DNA of 64,000 bases. It comes from Choricystis sp. odSpoLacu1. Its lineage: Eukaryota; Chlorophyta; Trebouxiophyceae. Every line of letters begins with the position of its first letter. Positions within the stretch are counted from its first letter, which is position 1. The stretch is taken from positions 1,201,115-1,265,114 of the forward strand of contig OY253651.1 in the NCBI GenBank assembly GCA_958009055.1. The letters run 5' to 3'. This document shows positions 47,519-58,093 of the stretch, piece by piece. The position numbers and the translations under genes were made by a program. Below the pieces are notes generated by a model. It was not told the origin of the DNA and ran no database searches. It saw only the letters and a list, made by a program, of their open reading frames with translations.

Positions 47519-49905
47519 ATGGACACCTCCCCCACCTCTCCGGCCTACGCGCTGGCCGCCTCCGTCGACGCCCGCCTGACCGACCTGCTGCAGCTGACGG
47601 CTGACGAGGTGCGTGGGAGGAGGCGAATAAGTGTGTGCAAAACAGGCGGGCGCGCTGATTGCCCCCCCATACAACCATCAAATCACCCCCCCAACCCCAG
47701 GTCCTGGACGCCAAAGCCGGCTCTGCCCCGCTGGGCGCACCCTTGGGGGCTCTCATCATCCCCATCCCTCGACACGACACGACGCCGACCACCCCGTCCA
47801 TCGCACGCTGTGCCGCGTGCGCCGCTGCCGCGTGCCCATTGTCCCCCGTCCGCCCTGGCGGGGGCGGCTGGTCGTGCGCTTTCTGTGGCGCGGGCAACCC
47901 TGTGACCGGGGACGATGTGCGGGCGCGGGGGCCTGCGGCGGCATGGCCTGAAATCATACACTGGGACGCAGCCTGTGTCGACACACCACCTGCCGACGAC
48001 GCCACCGGCCTGGCCACCCCGCCCACGCCCGCTGTGGCGCTTGTGGTGGATGTGGCGGGTGGGAAAATGGTCACGGCTGAGCTGAAGCGGGAGCTGACGA
48101 CTGCTCTGGCCGCCGCGCCGCCACGAACGCGCGTCGCTCTGATCCTGGTCGGCCGCGCCATCACCATCGTTGATGTGGCGACCACCCTGGATGGCGACAG
48201 TGGTGCCTCTGCTGCCGCTGTGCTGCCGGGCGGCGTGGTGCCGGCCGCCGACCTGGTGGCCCCGTTGGCGGCGTCCGCGCTGGCGCCTGTCGGCGGTGAC
48301 GCGCGAGCGGCGGCCGCGCTGGCCGCCCTGGTGCGCGCCGAGCCTGGGGCGGGAGTGGCACGCTGTGACCGCCCGCGCTGCCTGGGGGCAGCGGTGGCGG
48401 TGGCGTTGGATGTGGTGGAGGCTGCCAAGGCTGCGTGCGGGGACGACGCACGGTCGCCACGCTCCGCAGGCGCACCACCCGCCCCCCAAGCCATGGCCCG
48501 CCCCGTGCCGCCCGTCGTGCTGGGGCACGTGGTGGTCATTGCGACGGGGCCTCCGTCGCGGGGTCCGGGCGCCCTGGCTTCGAAAGCGTGTGGAGCGTTT
48601 TGGGAGGGGGTTGTGCGCCGAGCAACATCCTCTGGCACCACCCTGGACGCCATCTGCATCGGCGGAGACGGGGCGGTCGCGGCTCCCGTGCTGACCCGGG
48701 TCTCCTCTGCCACAGGAGGGCGTGTCTTGCTCAACAATGATGGCGCGACAGGCATCGCTGCCCGCGTCGGCGCTGCGCTTGCCGCGCGGTCGGCGGTCGA
48801 CGCCACCCTGCAGCTGTGGTGGTCGCCTCCCCTGGTGGCGGTGCCTGTGGCGGTGCCGGGGAATGATGTGAGAGTGGATGCATGCGCATGCTGTGCCGCC
48901 ATCACCATCCCAGCGCCGCGCGCGGGCGACTGTGCCGCGGTGCGCCTCGATGTCGCCTCCCCACTGGCAGGAGCAGCTGCCGCCATCCAAGCCATCGCCA
49001 CCTGGACCGATGTCGCCACTGGGGCGCGCGTCACCCGTGTGGCTACGCGCACGGTGGCGCCCGCGGCCGATGCGGAGTCTGCGTTGCGCGCCGTGCGCGC
49101 AGATCTCACAGCCCTCCTCCTCGTCAAAGGCGGCGCCGCCACCGCCCTGGCGGCGGGCGCCACCGAGGCCGCCTGCGCGGCTGCCGAGGCCGCCTTTGTG
49201 CGGCACGTGGCGGACGCGGCAGCCGCCACCAACCAGCGCGCGACGCGCGTCGGCTCGCGCCGCTGGCTGCGCCCCTCCTCCCGCCTGCACCGCCTGCCCG
49301 CCGCCCTGCTGCCCCTGGCGGACGCGCTGTATGGGGCGGCCCGTGCGCCCGCCTTTGCGGCTCCAGACGCGGGGGAGAGGGCGAGGTCGCTGGCCGTGGT
49401 GGCGGCGGGTGGGCCCGACGCGGCGCTGCGAGGGGTGCGGCCGGGGATGTATGTTTGTGACCCCACCCGCCCTGACACCGACCACGCCTCCCTGCTGCCT
49501 GTGCCGCCCGCCGACCTGGTGCTGGCCGCCTCCCCCGCCGCCCTGTTGGATTGCGGGGACACCGTGTTTGTGTGGGTGGCCCCGGGCGCGCCGCAGAGTG
49601 CGCGGGCCGCCGTGCACTCGGCCGCTGCTTCACTCGCGGCCGCGCGCACGCCGCCCCCTCAACTGCGCGTCGTGCGCGTCGACTCGGCTGCCGCCAGAGC
49701 CGCATCCTGGCGCCTGGCCCCGCTGCACCGCGACTCGGACGCGGAGGCGGCGCTGCAGGCGCCGGTGTGGGGGAGGTTGACCGAGGCGCAGCGTGCGACA
49801 GCTCGCCACCTCGTCACGCGCACGGGCGACCCCTCATTTGTGGAGTGGTGCCGCGAGGCGGGGGCGGAGCCGCTGTTTGATTTGGACAGGGAGAGCTTTG
49901 TTTAG
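47519..49905 (+). CDS. Sec23/Sec24-family protein
   Basis: Exons 47519-47608 and 47701-49905, 92-nt phase-0 intron; 764 residues. A zinc finger RCAACAAAAC...WSCAFCG opens the fold (CxxC, CxxC). It is followed by a trunk-like domain with VALVVDVAGGK, ALILVGRAITIVDV and GHVVVIATGPPSRGPGALA, a beta and helical region, and a gelsolin-like end (DLVLAASPAALLDCGDTVFV). Sec23 is the GAP subunit of the COPII coat for ER export. The sequence is divergent and Ala-rich, so a plant-specific Sec23-like role is possible. It stops with TAG. Confidence 0.75.
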
Positions 49906-49969
49906 ATTCAGTGTGAAACAGAACTGGCGTGTTTTGCACGTTTTCTGTTTTTTCCTCTCGCCTTCCTTC

Positions 49970-52793
49970 TCACACCCCGGGCGGAAACATGGCCCGCCGC
50001 ACCTGGCCCCGACGCCGGGCCCGCCCCACCGCCCCCACCATCTGCAGCTCGGCCAGGGCGCGCTGGAAGCGGGCCACAACTTCAGGGACCGGCGTCGCGC
50101 CCGGCAGCGGCGCGGCCGGGACGGCGGGCGCGGGCGGCGCGCGCGGGCCCAGAAGAGGGGACGCGGCCCGCGTGGTGGCGCCGCGGTCGCCGACGCCGCC
50201 ACCACCACCTTTCTTGCGGCGCCGGGCGGCGGGTGCGGCGGCGGGGGCGACCGCGGGGTCGTCCCCGGGGGCGGGCGCATAGCCGTGCAGTGCGGCAAAC
50301 CTGGCCAACAGTTCACGCGCGTCATTGGTTTCATCGCACTGCAGCAGGATGCGGTACAACAGGACGGCGTCGTCATCGCCACACGCGACCGCGGGGGGGA
50401 GGGAGGCATCGGTTTTGGAGGCGGCCGACGCACGCAGCCCCAGGTAACGGTCTGGATCAGTCAGCGCCCTGTGCACCGCGGCCCGGGGCGCCCCCGTCAG
50501 AGAGCGCGCCACCGCGCCATTGTAGACGACGCGGATGGGGGCGGCGTCGGGGCGGGAGGTGGGGGGGGACGCCAGCGCGCGCGCCGCGACGCGGGTCAGA
50601 AGGGCAGCAGCCGCAGCGGCCGCGGGGTGCGCGCGCGCGGCGGTGGCGGCGGCCGCGGCGGCGGCCGCGTCGCGGGCGCCGGTGGCCAGCATGGTGAGGC
50701 GGCCGGCGGCAGATTTGGTGCGTTTGGTCGGGGGGAGGGTGGTGGGCAGAGAGGCGGCGGCAGGAGCGTGTGTGTTGTCGTCACCACCACCTTCCTCCTC
50801 CACGCCACCCTCCACAATGCCTTGCGCCTCCTCCAACTCCCCACACACCGCCTCCTCCCCTCCATCCACGGCGGCCGCCGCTTCAGCCAGGGCGGCGCAC
50901 ACGCCGCGCGCCGCGCGCGCGCCGCCCGCGCGCACACGCGCCACGACCGCCGCCACAGCCGCCTGGCCGTCCTTGGCCCACCACGCCGGGTCGGCAGCAT
51001 CACGCACCAGTTCGCGCATGCTGTACCCATCTCCCGCCCCCGCAAAGCCGAGAGAGGTGGCGGCGACATGCAGCGCGCGCAGCCCCGTCGCCCACAGCGA
51101 CCACGCGGCGTGCAGCGCATTCAGCGCGGCAGCCGTCGTCATGGAGAAGGCGTGGGAGGAGGGCGCGATGTCCAGGGAGAGTGCGTCGATGAGCGCGGCC
51201 CGCACAATGGGCGGCGCTGCACGCGCTGCGTCCACGCACGTGTCAAACGGTCCCACCCGCGCCAGCGCCGCCCCAAACGGGGCCAGCAGGGCGGCGCGCG
51301 CGTGCTCCGCGATGTGGGCGTCCAGAGCGCGCCCCAGCCCCGCCGCCGTGAAGTCGACGTGGGTGAAGCGGTCGTCCACGGCGGCCGCGGTGGCGGCGTC
51401 GGGGAGGGCGCCCGGGAAGTGGGCCCCGGCGAAGGCGGCCGCCAGGGCGGCATCCGCCCGCCGCGCGGTGCGGGCCAGGCGAAAGGTGGCGATGTCCATG
51501 GCGCGCACGGCGGAGGGGGGCAGGCGCTCCGTGGCGAAGAGGGAGGAGGTGGCGACACCGAGGACAGCGACGACGGGGAGTCGCTCGGCTGCATGTGCAA
51601 AGCGCAGCGTCCTCAGCAGGTCGCCCAGCACGTGCGGGTCGCACGCTTCCACCGACTCAATGACGAAGACGAGGGGGGGCCTGCCCGCGGGGGCGACGAG
51701 GCGGTGGGCGGTGGTGGAGGTGTCGAGCGTGGCGGCAACCGCGGAGCGCGCGGTCGACCGCGCGCTGCGCCCGCTGGCCACGGCGGCGCGAACGGCGACG
51801 GCGGCGGCAGCGGCGTCACCTTCAGCTTCGAACGCGATGTCTGCGTACCAGGTGACGAGGGCGGTGACGTCGTCAGCGTCAGTGGTGGGGGCTGCCAGTT
51901 GGCGGAGAGAAGAGTTGAGCGCGCGCGCGAGGCCGCCCCGTCCCTCCACGTCGGCCGGGGCCAGCAGGGCGACGTGGCAGCCTGCGATGGTGAGGCCGGC
52001 CGCTAAGCGGCGCACCGCCGCCACGTGGTCGACCGGGTTGACGCCGCCCGCGACGGCAAGGGCGGCGGGCAGGCGCGGCGCGAGCGGGGGGAGAGTTTTT
52101 GTGGTGGTGGAAAGGCCACCACCCTCCCCACCCTCCGCCTCTGGCCGAGGCGCTGCCGCAGCCGCCTGCAGCACAAACCGGGTGACAGCGTCAAACGAGG
52201 GTCCATCAGCCGCCGCGACTGCGGCCGCCGCGCACTGGGTGACGTGGGCCGCCACCGCGTCCGCGGTGGCAGCGCGGGCCAGGCGCCAGTCGCGGGGCTC
52301 GCCGTCGATGAGGGGGGGGTAGGAGGCGAGGATGGCGTTGGCTGGAGAGGGTGGGAGTGGGTGGATTGAGCGATGGCATCTTGCTGTTTTTTGTTCGGTG
52401 GCGGACGGGCGGGCGGCGCGCGGTGTGCCCCTGTTTTCCTGTGCAGCGATGGCTTCCAATCCACACAGTGCACTTGGCCTTGGCGGGGAAGGGGACCCGC
52501 GCGCTCGCACGCGAGGCGCGGGAGCCTCTCGCCCTCGCGCGCACCGAATTTTCGGCAACGAAGCGGGAAATCGGAAAACGCACGCACGCCGCCTCCCCAC
52601 CTGCCCTCCTCCCCTCCCACACACAATACACACCTGTCTCCGCATCCATGCTCTTGTGCGACTTGGTGCGGGCGGTGTCCTTGCCGGGGGCGGGGCGCAG
52701 CAGGCGGTAGACGTCGGGCGCGGCCGCGTCGTCCTCCTCGATGGCGGCCGTCGACTCCACCCACAGGGCGGCGGTGGGAGGGGGGAGAGCCAT
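49970..52793 (-). CDS. ORC3: Origin recognition complex subunit 3
   Basis: Exons 52793-52634 and 52341-49970, 292-nt phase-1 intron; 843 residues. The AAA+-like region includes ALAVAGGVNPVDHVAAVRRL, CHVALLAPADVEG and PPLVFVIESVEACDPHVLGD. A helical insert with DGYSMRELVRDAADPAW follows. The C-terminal winged helix ends RFQRALAELQMVGAVGRAR then RRGQVRR, a characteristic ORC3 ending. ORC marks replication origins in the nucleus. The intron is long for this window; a small exon hidden within it cannot be ruled out. It is convergent with the Sec23-like gene by 64 bp. Confidence 0.82.
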
Positions 52794-53158
52794 GGTGAGG
52801 GTGTGTGTGTGTGTGTGTGTGGGAAGCAGAGCCCGATGTCGCTCGTTTCTTCTTTCTCTCTCGAGCGTGTGTGTGTGAAGAAGGCTGCGCCAAAACCCTC
52901 CGCTGTTTTAGTCTTCACAAACGCAGGGGCGAGCGGCGCACTCTTCCCCACGCCCCTGCGCTCATGCGTGTGTGAACCAAGCGCTCGACTCCGGACTGTC
53001 GGGACCTGTTCTGCGCCGCGCCTCGCGCCCGCGAGGAGCTGCGCGCGCGTGTGTCGTGGGAGAGAGTACTGCTCCTTTCCCTCCCCGCGCACCGCTCCCT
53101 GCTTTTTTGCCTACCCTCTCTCCTTTGTTGGTGTCAAGTCACCCCTCTGAATCCACCC
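52794..53158. promoter_or_regulatory. Divergent promoter region of ORC3 and the LRR kinase
   Basis: This 365-bp interval begins with (GT)n at 52801-52820 just upstream of ORC3 and ends in C/T-rich sequence before the kinase start. CTCGAGCGTGTGTGTG occurs near 52860. No gene was found. Confidence 0.45.
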
Positions 53159-56100
53159 ATGCCCCCAGTGCGGCTGGCCACGCTGCTGGTTGTGGCCGCA
53201 GCGGCCGCATTCGCGCCGCGTGGCGCGCGCGCCGACGACACGGCCAGTGACGGTGAGAGAGTGGGGTCGGGTGTGTGTGGGGGGCGTTGGAAGTGCGTGT
53301 GTGAATGGTGTGGACCTGTGTCCAGGGTTTGGGGAGCGCGAGAAGCGGCAGAAGGCGGGAGCGCGGGGCGAAACCGCCGCCATTGGAAGCCCTCATGTTG
53401 CCGCCTTTTCTCCCTTTTTCCCACCCCCGCCAGAACGCGCCCTGCTCGACCTCAAGGCCTCCATCACCAACTGGGACGACTTCCAGGCCGCCAACAAGCT
53501 GCAAGGCTGGAGCGAGAGCGAAAGTGGCAGCAATGACACCACCACCGTCTGCGCGTGGACGGGCGTCACCTGCGACGCAGACCACCGCGTCGTCGCCCTG
53601 GACCTCGGCTGTGCCTCTTTGCCGCTTTGCAGGGTCAAGGCAAACGGATCCTTACCCTCCACGTTAACGGGTCTGTCCCACCTGCGCCTCCTCGCCCTGA
53701 CAAACCAAAGCTTCCGCGGCGCCCTGCCGCCCGCGTGGGGCGCGGCGGGCGCGTTTCCGCATCTTGTCACCCTGGACGTGTCCCTAAACCACCTGTCGGG
53801 CGGCCTGCCCGCCTGGGGTGGTGGCGACGGCCTGCACTCGTTGACGACACTGGCCCTTGCCCGCAACGAGTTGGCGGGGGGCGTGCCGCCCGAGTGGGCT
53901 CACCTGACCAGCCTCAAAACGGTGGCCCTGTACCACAACGGCCTGTCGGGCGCCCTGCCCGCATCAGTCACGCATGCACTCCCCAACGCCACGCTGTGGA
54001 TCAAGCCGGGCAACTGGATGATGTGTGATGGGAAGGGTGGTGTGGCGGGCGCGGCCGCGCGCGTGTGCTCAGTCGATGGTTCGCGCGCCACCACGGTGGC
54101 ACCCATGTCCCTTACAGACACCGACTGCGACCGTGTGCCGTCGTTGGGGCGGGTGTGTCGCATGAATGGGGCGCCCCCCACGCGCGCCGCGATGCCGGCG
54201 AGCCCGCAGCACACGACGACGGGCATGGATGCTGCGCTGGGGGCGGTGCTGAGGTTGAGGGGGACTGAGCTGCTGCCTTTTGGCACACCGCGTGAAACCG
54301 ACGTGGAGGACGCGCTGGCGGGCGTGCTGGGAGTGCGTAGAAGTGCGGTGTCGGTGACGCAGGCTCTGGCGGTGGACGAAGGCGGCACCGCCCCCGCGAC
54401 CGCGCCTGGCGTGGCTCAACGGCGGTTGAAGCAGGCTGACAACGACAGCCAACCTCCCCTGGACCCACTGATCCCTGGCGACGGTGGCAACGCTGAGACC
54501 GCGCCTCCAACGCCCGACAAAACCGCGGTCGACGTCTCGGTGCGCGTGCTGCTGCGCACGGGCGCCCCCGACGCCGCAGCCTCCCTGGAGCGCGCCCTGG
54601 TGACGGCGGCAGAGGATGGCAGTTTATTGGCGTCGCTCAAGAAGGCAGGGCTGCCTGATTTGGATGCGGTCCAGCTGTTGGTCACGCTGCCGCTTCAACC
54701 CGAGCCACTCACGGCGGCCGACGCGGCCGCCCTGGCCGCGTCGCACGGCGTGAGCGGCGGCCAACGCCGTGTCGGCTTGATCGCGGCTGTGGTTGCAGCC
54801 GCTGCTGCGGCAGGCTGCGTTGCTGGTGTCGGCGGTTGGGCTGTCGTCCGCGCGTGTGCCGCGCGCCGCGCCGCGGTTGCGGACGATGGTGGTGGCGGCA
54901 AGACAGCGGAAGCAGGTGGCCGGCCGACCGCCACCCTCGCTCTGGCGCCCGCTGACTCGGCGTCCAGCAAGGATGCGGGCGGAGGCAGTGGTGGCAGCAT
55001 CGCGCCCGGCTCGCTGGCAGCAGCTGCTGCTGCAGCCGCAGCCGCAGCAACCACCACCCCTTCCCCACCTCCCTCCCTGCCCTCCCCCCACCCCGACTGG
55101 TCCACCATCCCTGAATCCGACCTTGCCATCTCCTTGCGCCCGGACGGCACCCCCTGGCTGCTGGGGGAGGGTGCCTACGGCCGCGTCTACCGCGGCACCC
55201 TGCGCGGCGTGCAGCCCGTCGCCGTCAAAGCCCTGCACGCGGGCGGCAGCGCTGAATCGTTTGCCCAAGAATGTGCCCTGCTGCGCGACTGTCGCTGCCC
55301 CAACGTGGTCGCCTTCCTGGGCATGTGCTGGCCCGCGGGCGGGGGTCCCCTCCTCGTAACCGAGTTTTGTTCCGGGGGCGATCTCTTCCGCGCCCTCGCC
55401 CGCCCCAACGCGGCCGCCCTGTTTGCGTGGCACAAATGGGGGCGGCGCGTCGCTGCCGACGTGTCGCGGGGCCTGGCTTTCCTGCACGCACGCCGCGTCG
55501 TTCACTTTGACCTGAAAAGCAACAACGTGCTGCTGACGTCGTCGGGGGAGGCCAAGATCGCTGATGTCGGCCTGGCGCGCGCGTGTGCCTCCAGTTACGT
55601 CAATCGCACCGACGGCGCCATCGGGACACTGTCGCACTCGGCCCCCGAACTTATTCTGGGCTTGAAATGCTCCGAAAAAGCCGACATGTTTTCATTCGGG
55701 GTTGTCTTGTGGGAGATCGTGACCCGCCTTCGCCCTGTGCGCGGCCAGATGCGGGACTTGGTGCCCGGCGAAGTGCCGGACGAGGTGGCGGCTTTGTTGA
55801 GGCAGTGCCTAGACCCCGACCCGCGCGCCCGCCCGACCGCGCGCGAAGCGTGCCGCGTGCTGACCGGCCACCCGGGCGACGCCATCGGCGTCAACGTTGT
55901 GGCCGGGTTGGCTCAGGCTGGTCAACATGCTCAGTCTGTCGCGCGCGAAGCGGCTGCTGCTGCCGTGGCTGCTGCTGCCGCGGCCTCCACATCCGACAGT
56001 GCTGCGCCGCCCACCCCGTTTGCGGCGGCGTGCCAGTCTCCATTTGCCAGTGGGGGCGGCGTCGGCGCCAGCAACCCTCGCGACGCGCCGCTGGCGCTGC

Positions 56101-56201
56101 GCGTGGCGGCGGCTGCGCGGGCGGCGCTGGCCCGGGCCAGGCGAAAGAGAGAGGGTGAGGACGACGATGAGGATGTGGGAGCTGTGGCCGCGTTTTTGTG
56201 A
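53159..56201 (+). CDS. Leucine-rich repeat receptor-like kinase
   Basis: Exons 53159-53252 and 53434-56201, 181-nt phase-1 intron; 953 residues. Exon 1 is a signal peptide (MPPVRLATLLVVAAAAAFA). An LRRNT-like cap (ALLDLKASITNWDD, CAWTGVTCD) and about five plant-type LRRs follow (LTTLALARNELAGGVPPEW). After a 230-residue linker comes one transmembrane span (VGLIAAVVAAAAAAGCVAG). The kinase shows GEGAYGRVYRG, VAVKAL, HFDLKSNNVLL (HRD reads HFD), DVGLA (DFG reads DVG) and SAPELILG. The Lys, catalytic Asp, Asn and metal Asp are kept, so it may be active. The layout is that of plant LRR-RLKs for external signals. Confidence 0.88.
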
Positions 56202-56369
56202 GAGAGTTGCGTGTGTTTGCTTGTTGCTTGCCTTGCTTTGTTCGTGCTTCAGTCGAGACACACGCGTTTGTTGCTGATTGTTTTTTTTGTGTCTACACAG
56301 AGGAGAAAGTGTTTGGTGGTACACAAGTGTTGTTATGTTTTTTTGGCGTTCCGCCCCCCCATACCCTCA

Positions 56370-57748
56370 TCAAAACCGCACCGTCTCCAGCACAGCATCC
56401 ACCACCCGCTGCTGGCCCGGCACATACGCCGACTCCAGCACACACGGAAACGGTGTGTCCCACCCCGTGACCCGGGCTGGGGGCGCCTCCAGCCGCGTGA
56501 AGCACACGGCTGCCACATGCGCCGCGATTTCAGCCCCAAACCCACTGGTCAGCGGGGCTTCGTGGGCCACCACCAGGCGGCCTGTGCGGTTGACTGATGC
56601 CTCTATGGTGGCCACGTCCCAGGGCAGCAGGGTGCGCAGGTCGATGACTTCAGCGGAAATGGAGTGGTCGCGCGCGAGAGCATCAGCGGCAGCCAGCAGC
56701 ACGCCCACCTGCTGGCCCCACCCGACCAGGGTGACGTCGGTGCCGGGGCGAGGGATGGACGCGACGCCTAATGGTAAGCGGTAGGGGGCGGAGGGGACGG
56801 CTTCGACTGCCGTGCGGTACAACATTTTGGGCTCCAAAAACACGACGGGGTTGTCGTTCGCGATGGAGGCCAGCAGCAGCCCCTTTGCATCCGCAGGCCC
56901 ACTGGGCATGACGACTTTGACTCCCGGAACATGAGTGAAAAAAGCTTCCGGCGATTGAGAGTGGTAGTGGCCGCCGTGGCCGACCGCGCCGCACGGCGCG
57001 CGCACGGTCAGGCCGCCACACGAGAAGGCGCCGCCCGACCGGTACCTCATCTTGGCGGCTTCATTGACGATCTGGTCAAACGCGGGGAAGATGTAGTCCG
57101 CGAACTGAATTTCAGCGACCGCGGTCGCGCCGGCTGACGCAGCGCCGATGCCGAACCCGACGATGCCCTGAAGAGGGGGTGGGTAGGTGATGAGAAGTTG
57201 GGGCGATGTGCCTCTGCGTTCTCTTGCGAGGACGCGGCGTCTGAAGAAAAGAGGTCTGCGCGTCGGAGTCAAGCGCCCCCCCCTTTCCTTCCCAACCACT
57301 CTCTCTCTCACCTGCTCACTCAGCGGCGTGTTGAACACGCGGGCCCGGCCGTACCGGTCGGCCAGGCCCGCCGTGCACCGAAACACGCCGCCAAAGGACA
57401 CGTCCTCGCCAAAGATGATGGCGCTATGTGGGGGGAGAGGAGTGGGGGCGAGTGTTGTTTGGACGGCGCGTCACGATGTTTTTTCATTCCGGTTGCGCCC
57501 CCTGTGGTTGACCTGTCAACCCACACAGGGCACAACAAACTCTTCCCCCTCTCTCTCGCACACACTCACCTGTCATCCCCCTCCAGCGCGGCCGCCAGCG
57601 CCGCGTTGACCGCGGCGCACATGTTGGTGTCGGGCGCGTCCCCGCCCACGTCGGCCGCGGCCAACACGGCGGGGATGGAGGCTGCCACGGCGGAGGACGC
57701 GTGGCGGCGGCCGGTGGCGCGCAGCAGGGAGAGCGTGGTGGAGAGCAT
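56370..57748 (-). CDS. BCKDHB: Branched-chain 2-oxoacid dehydrogenase E1 beta subunit
   Basis: Three exons, 57748-57570, 57423-57312 and 57167-56370, introns 146 and 144 nt; 362 residues. The leader [19 protein letters not shown] targets mitochondria. Family motifs: [88 protein letters not shown] and [12 protein letters not shown]. With E1 alpha it decarboxylates branched-chain keto acids using thiamine diphosphate. It is complete and divergent from the cold-shock protein gene by 345 bp. Confidence 0.95.
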
Positions 57749-58093
57749 GGGGGTTTTGATGCGTCGTCGTCGGGGCGCGTGCGTTTTTCTGTTCCGAGGG
57801 CCCGCCCGCGGCGCCGGAGTGCCAGCAGCCGAACCACACGGGAGCGTGAGTGTCGCGCGTGAGGGCAGGGTGTGTGCACGGGGGGGCGCGCGCCACCCCC
57901 GAGAAGAGAGACAACAAACAACGAAAAACACTGTCCTCGTCAATCGAGCTCTTCTTCGCTCTCTCTTCACAACCTCCTGAATTTTTCACCCCGCTTCGCC
58001 ACAAGGGCAAACGGTTGTCTCCAGTTTCAGCATTGTGACACACACACGTGTGTGTTTCACTGTACTCTCTCTGAGGCAAACACCCACGACAAA
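57749..58093. promoter_or_regulatory. Divergent promoter region of BCKDHB and the cold-shock protein
   Basis: This 345-bp interval contains ACACACACGTGTGTGT (about 58038-58053), an almost perfect CA/GT palindrome around CACGTG, 45 bp upstream of the cold-shock protein ATG. No gene was found. Confidence 0.5.

Noticed and set aside
47508..49649. Open frames of 713 and 644 codons on the minus strand
   Set aside because: They mirror the Sec23-like gene and have shadow composition (Arg/His/Gly-rich) with no recognisable domain.
53301..53420. Reading through the LRR kinase intron as coding
   Set aside because: GTGAGAG donor and CCCGCCAG acceptor join a signal peptide to the ERALLDLKAS cap in frame; the intervening codons are GT/GA-rich.
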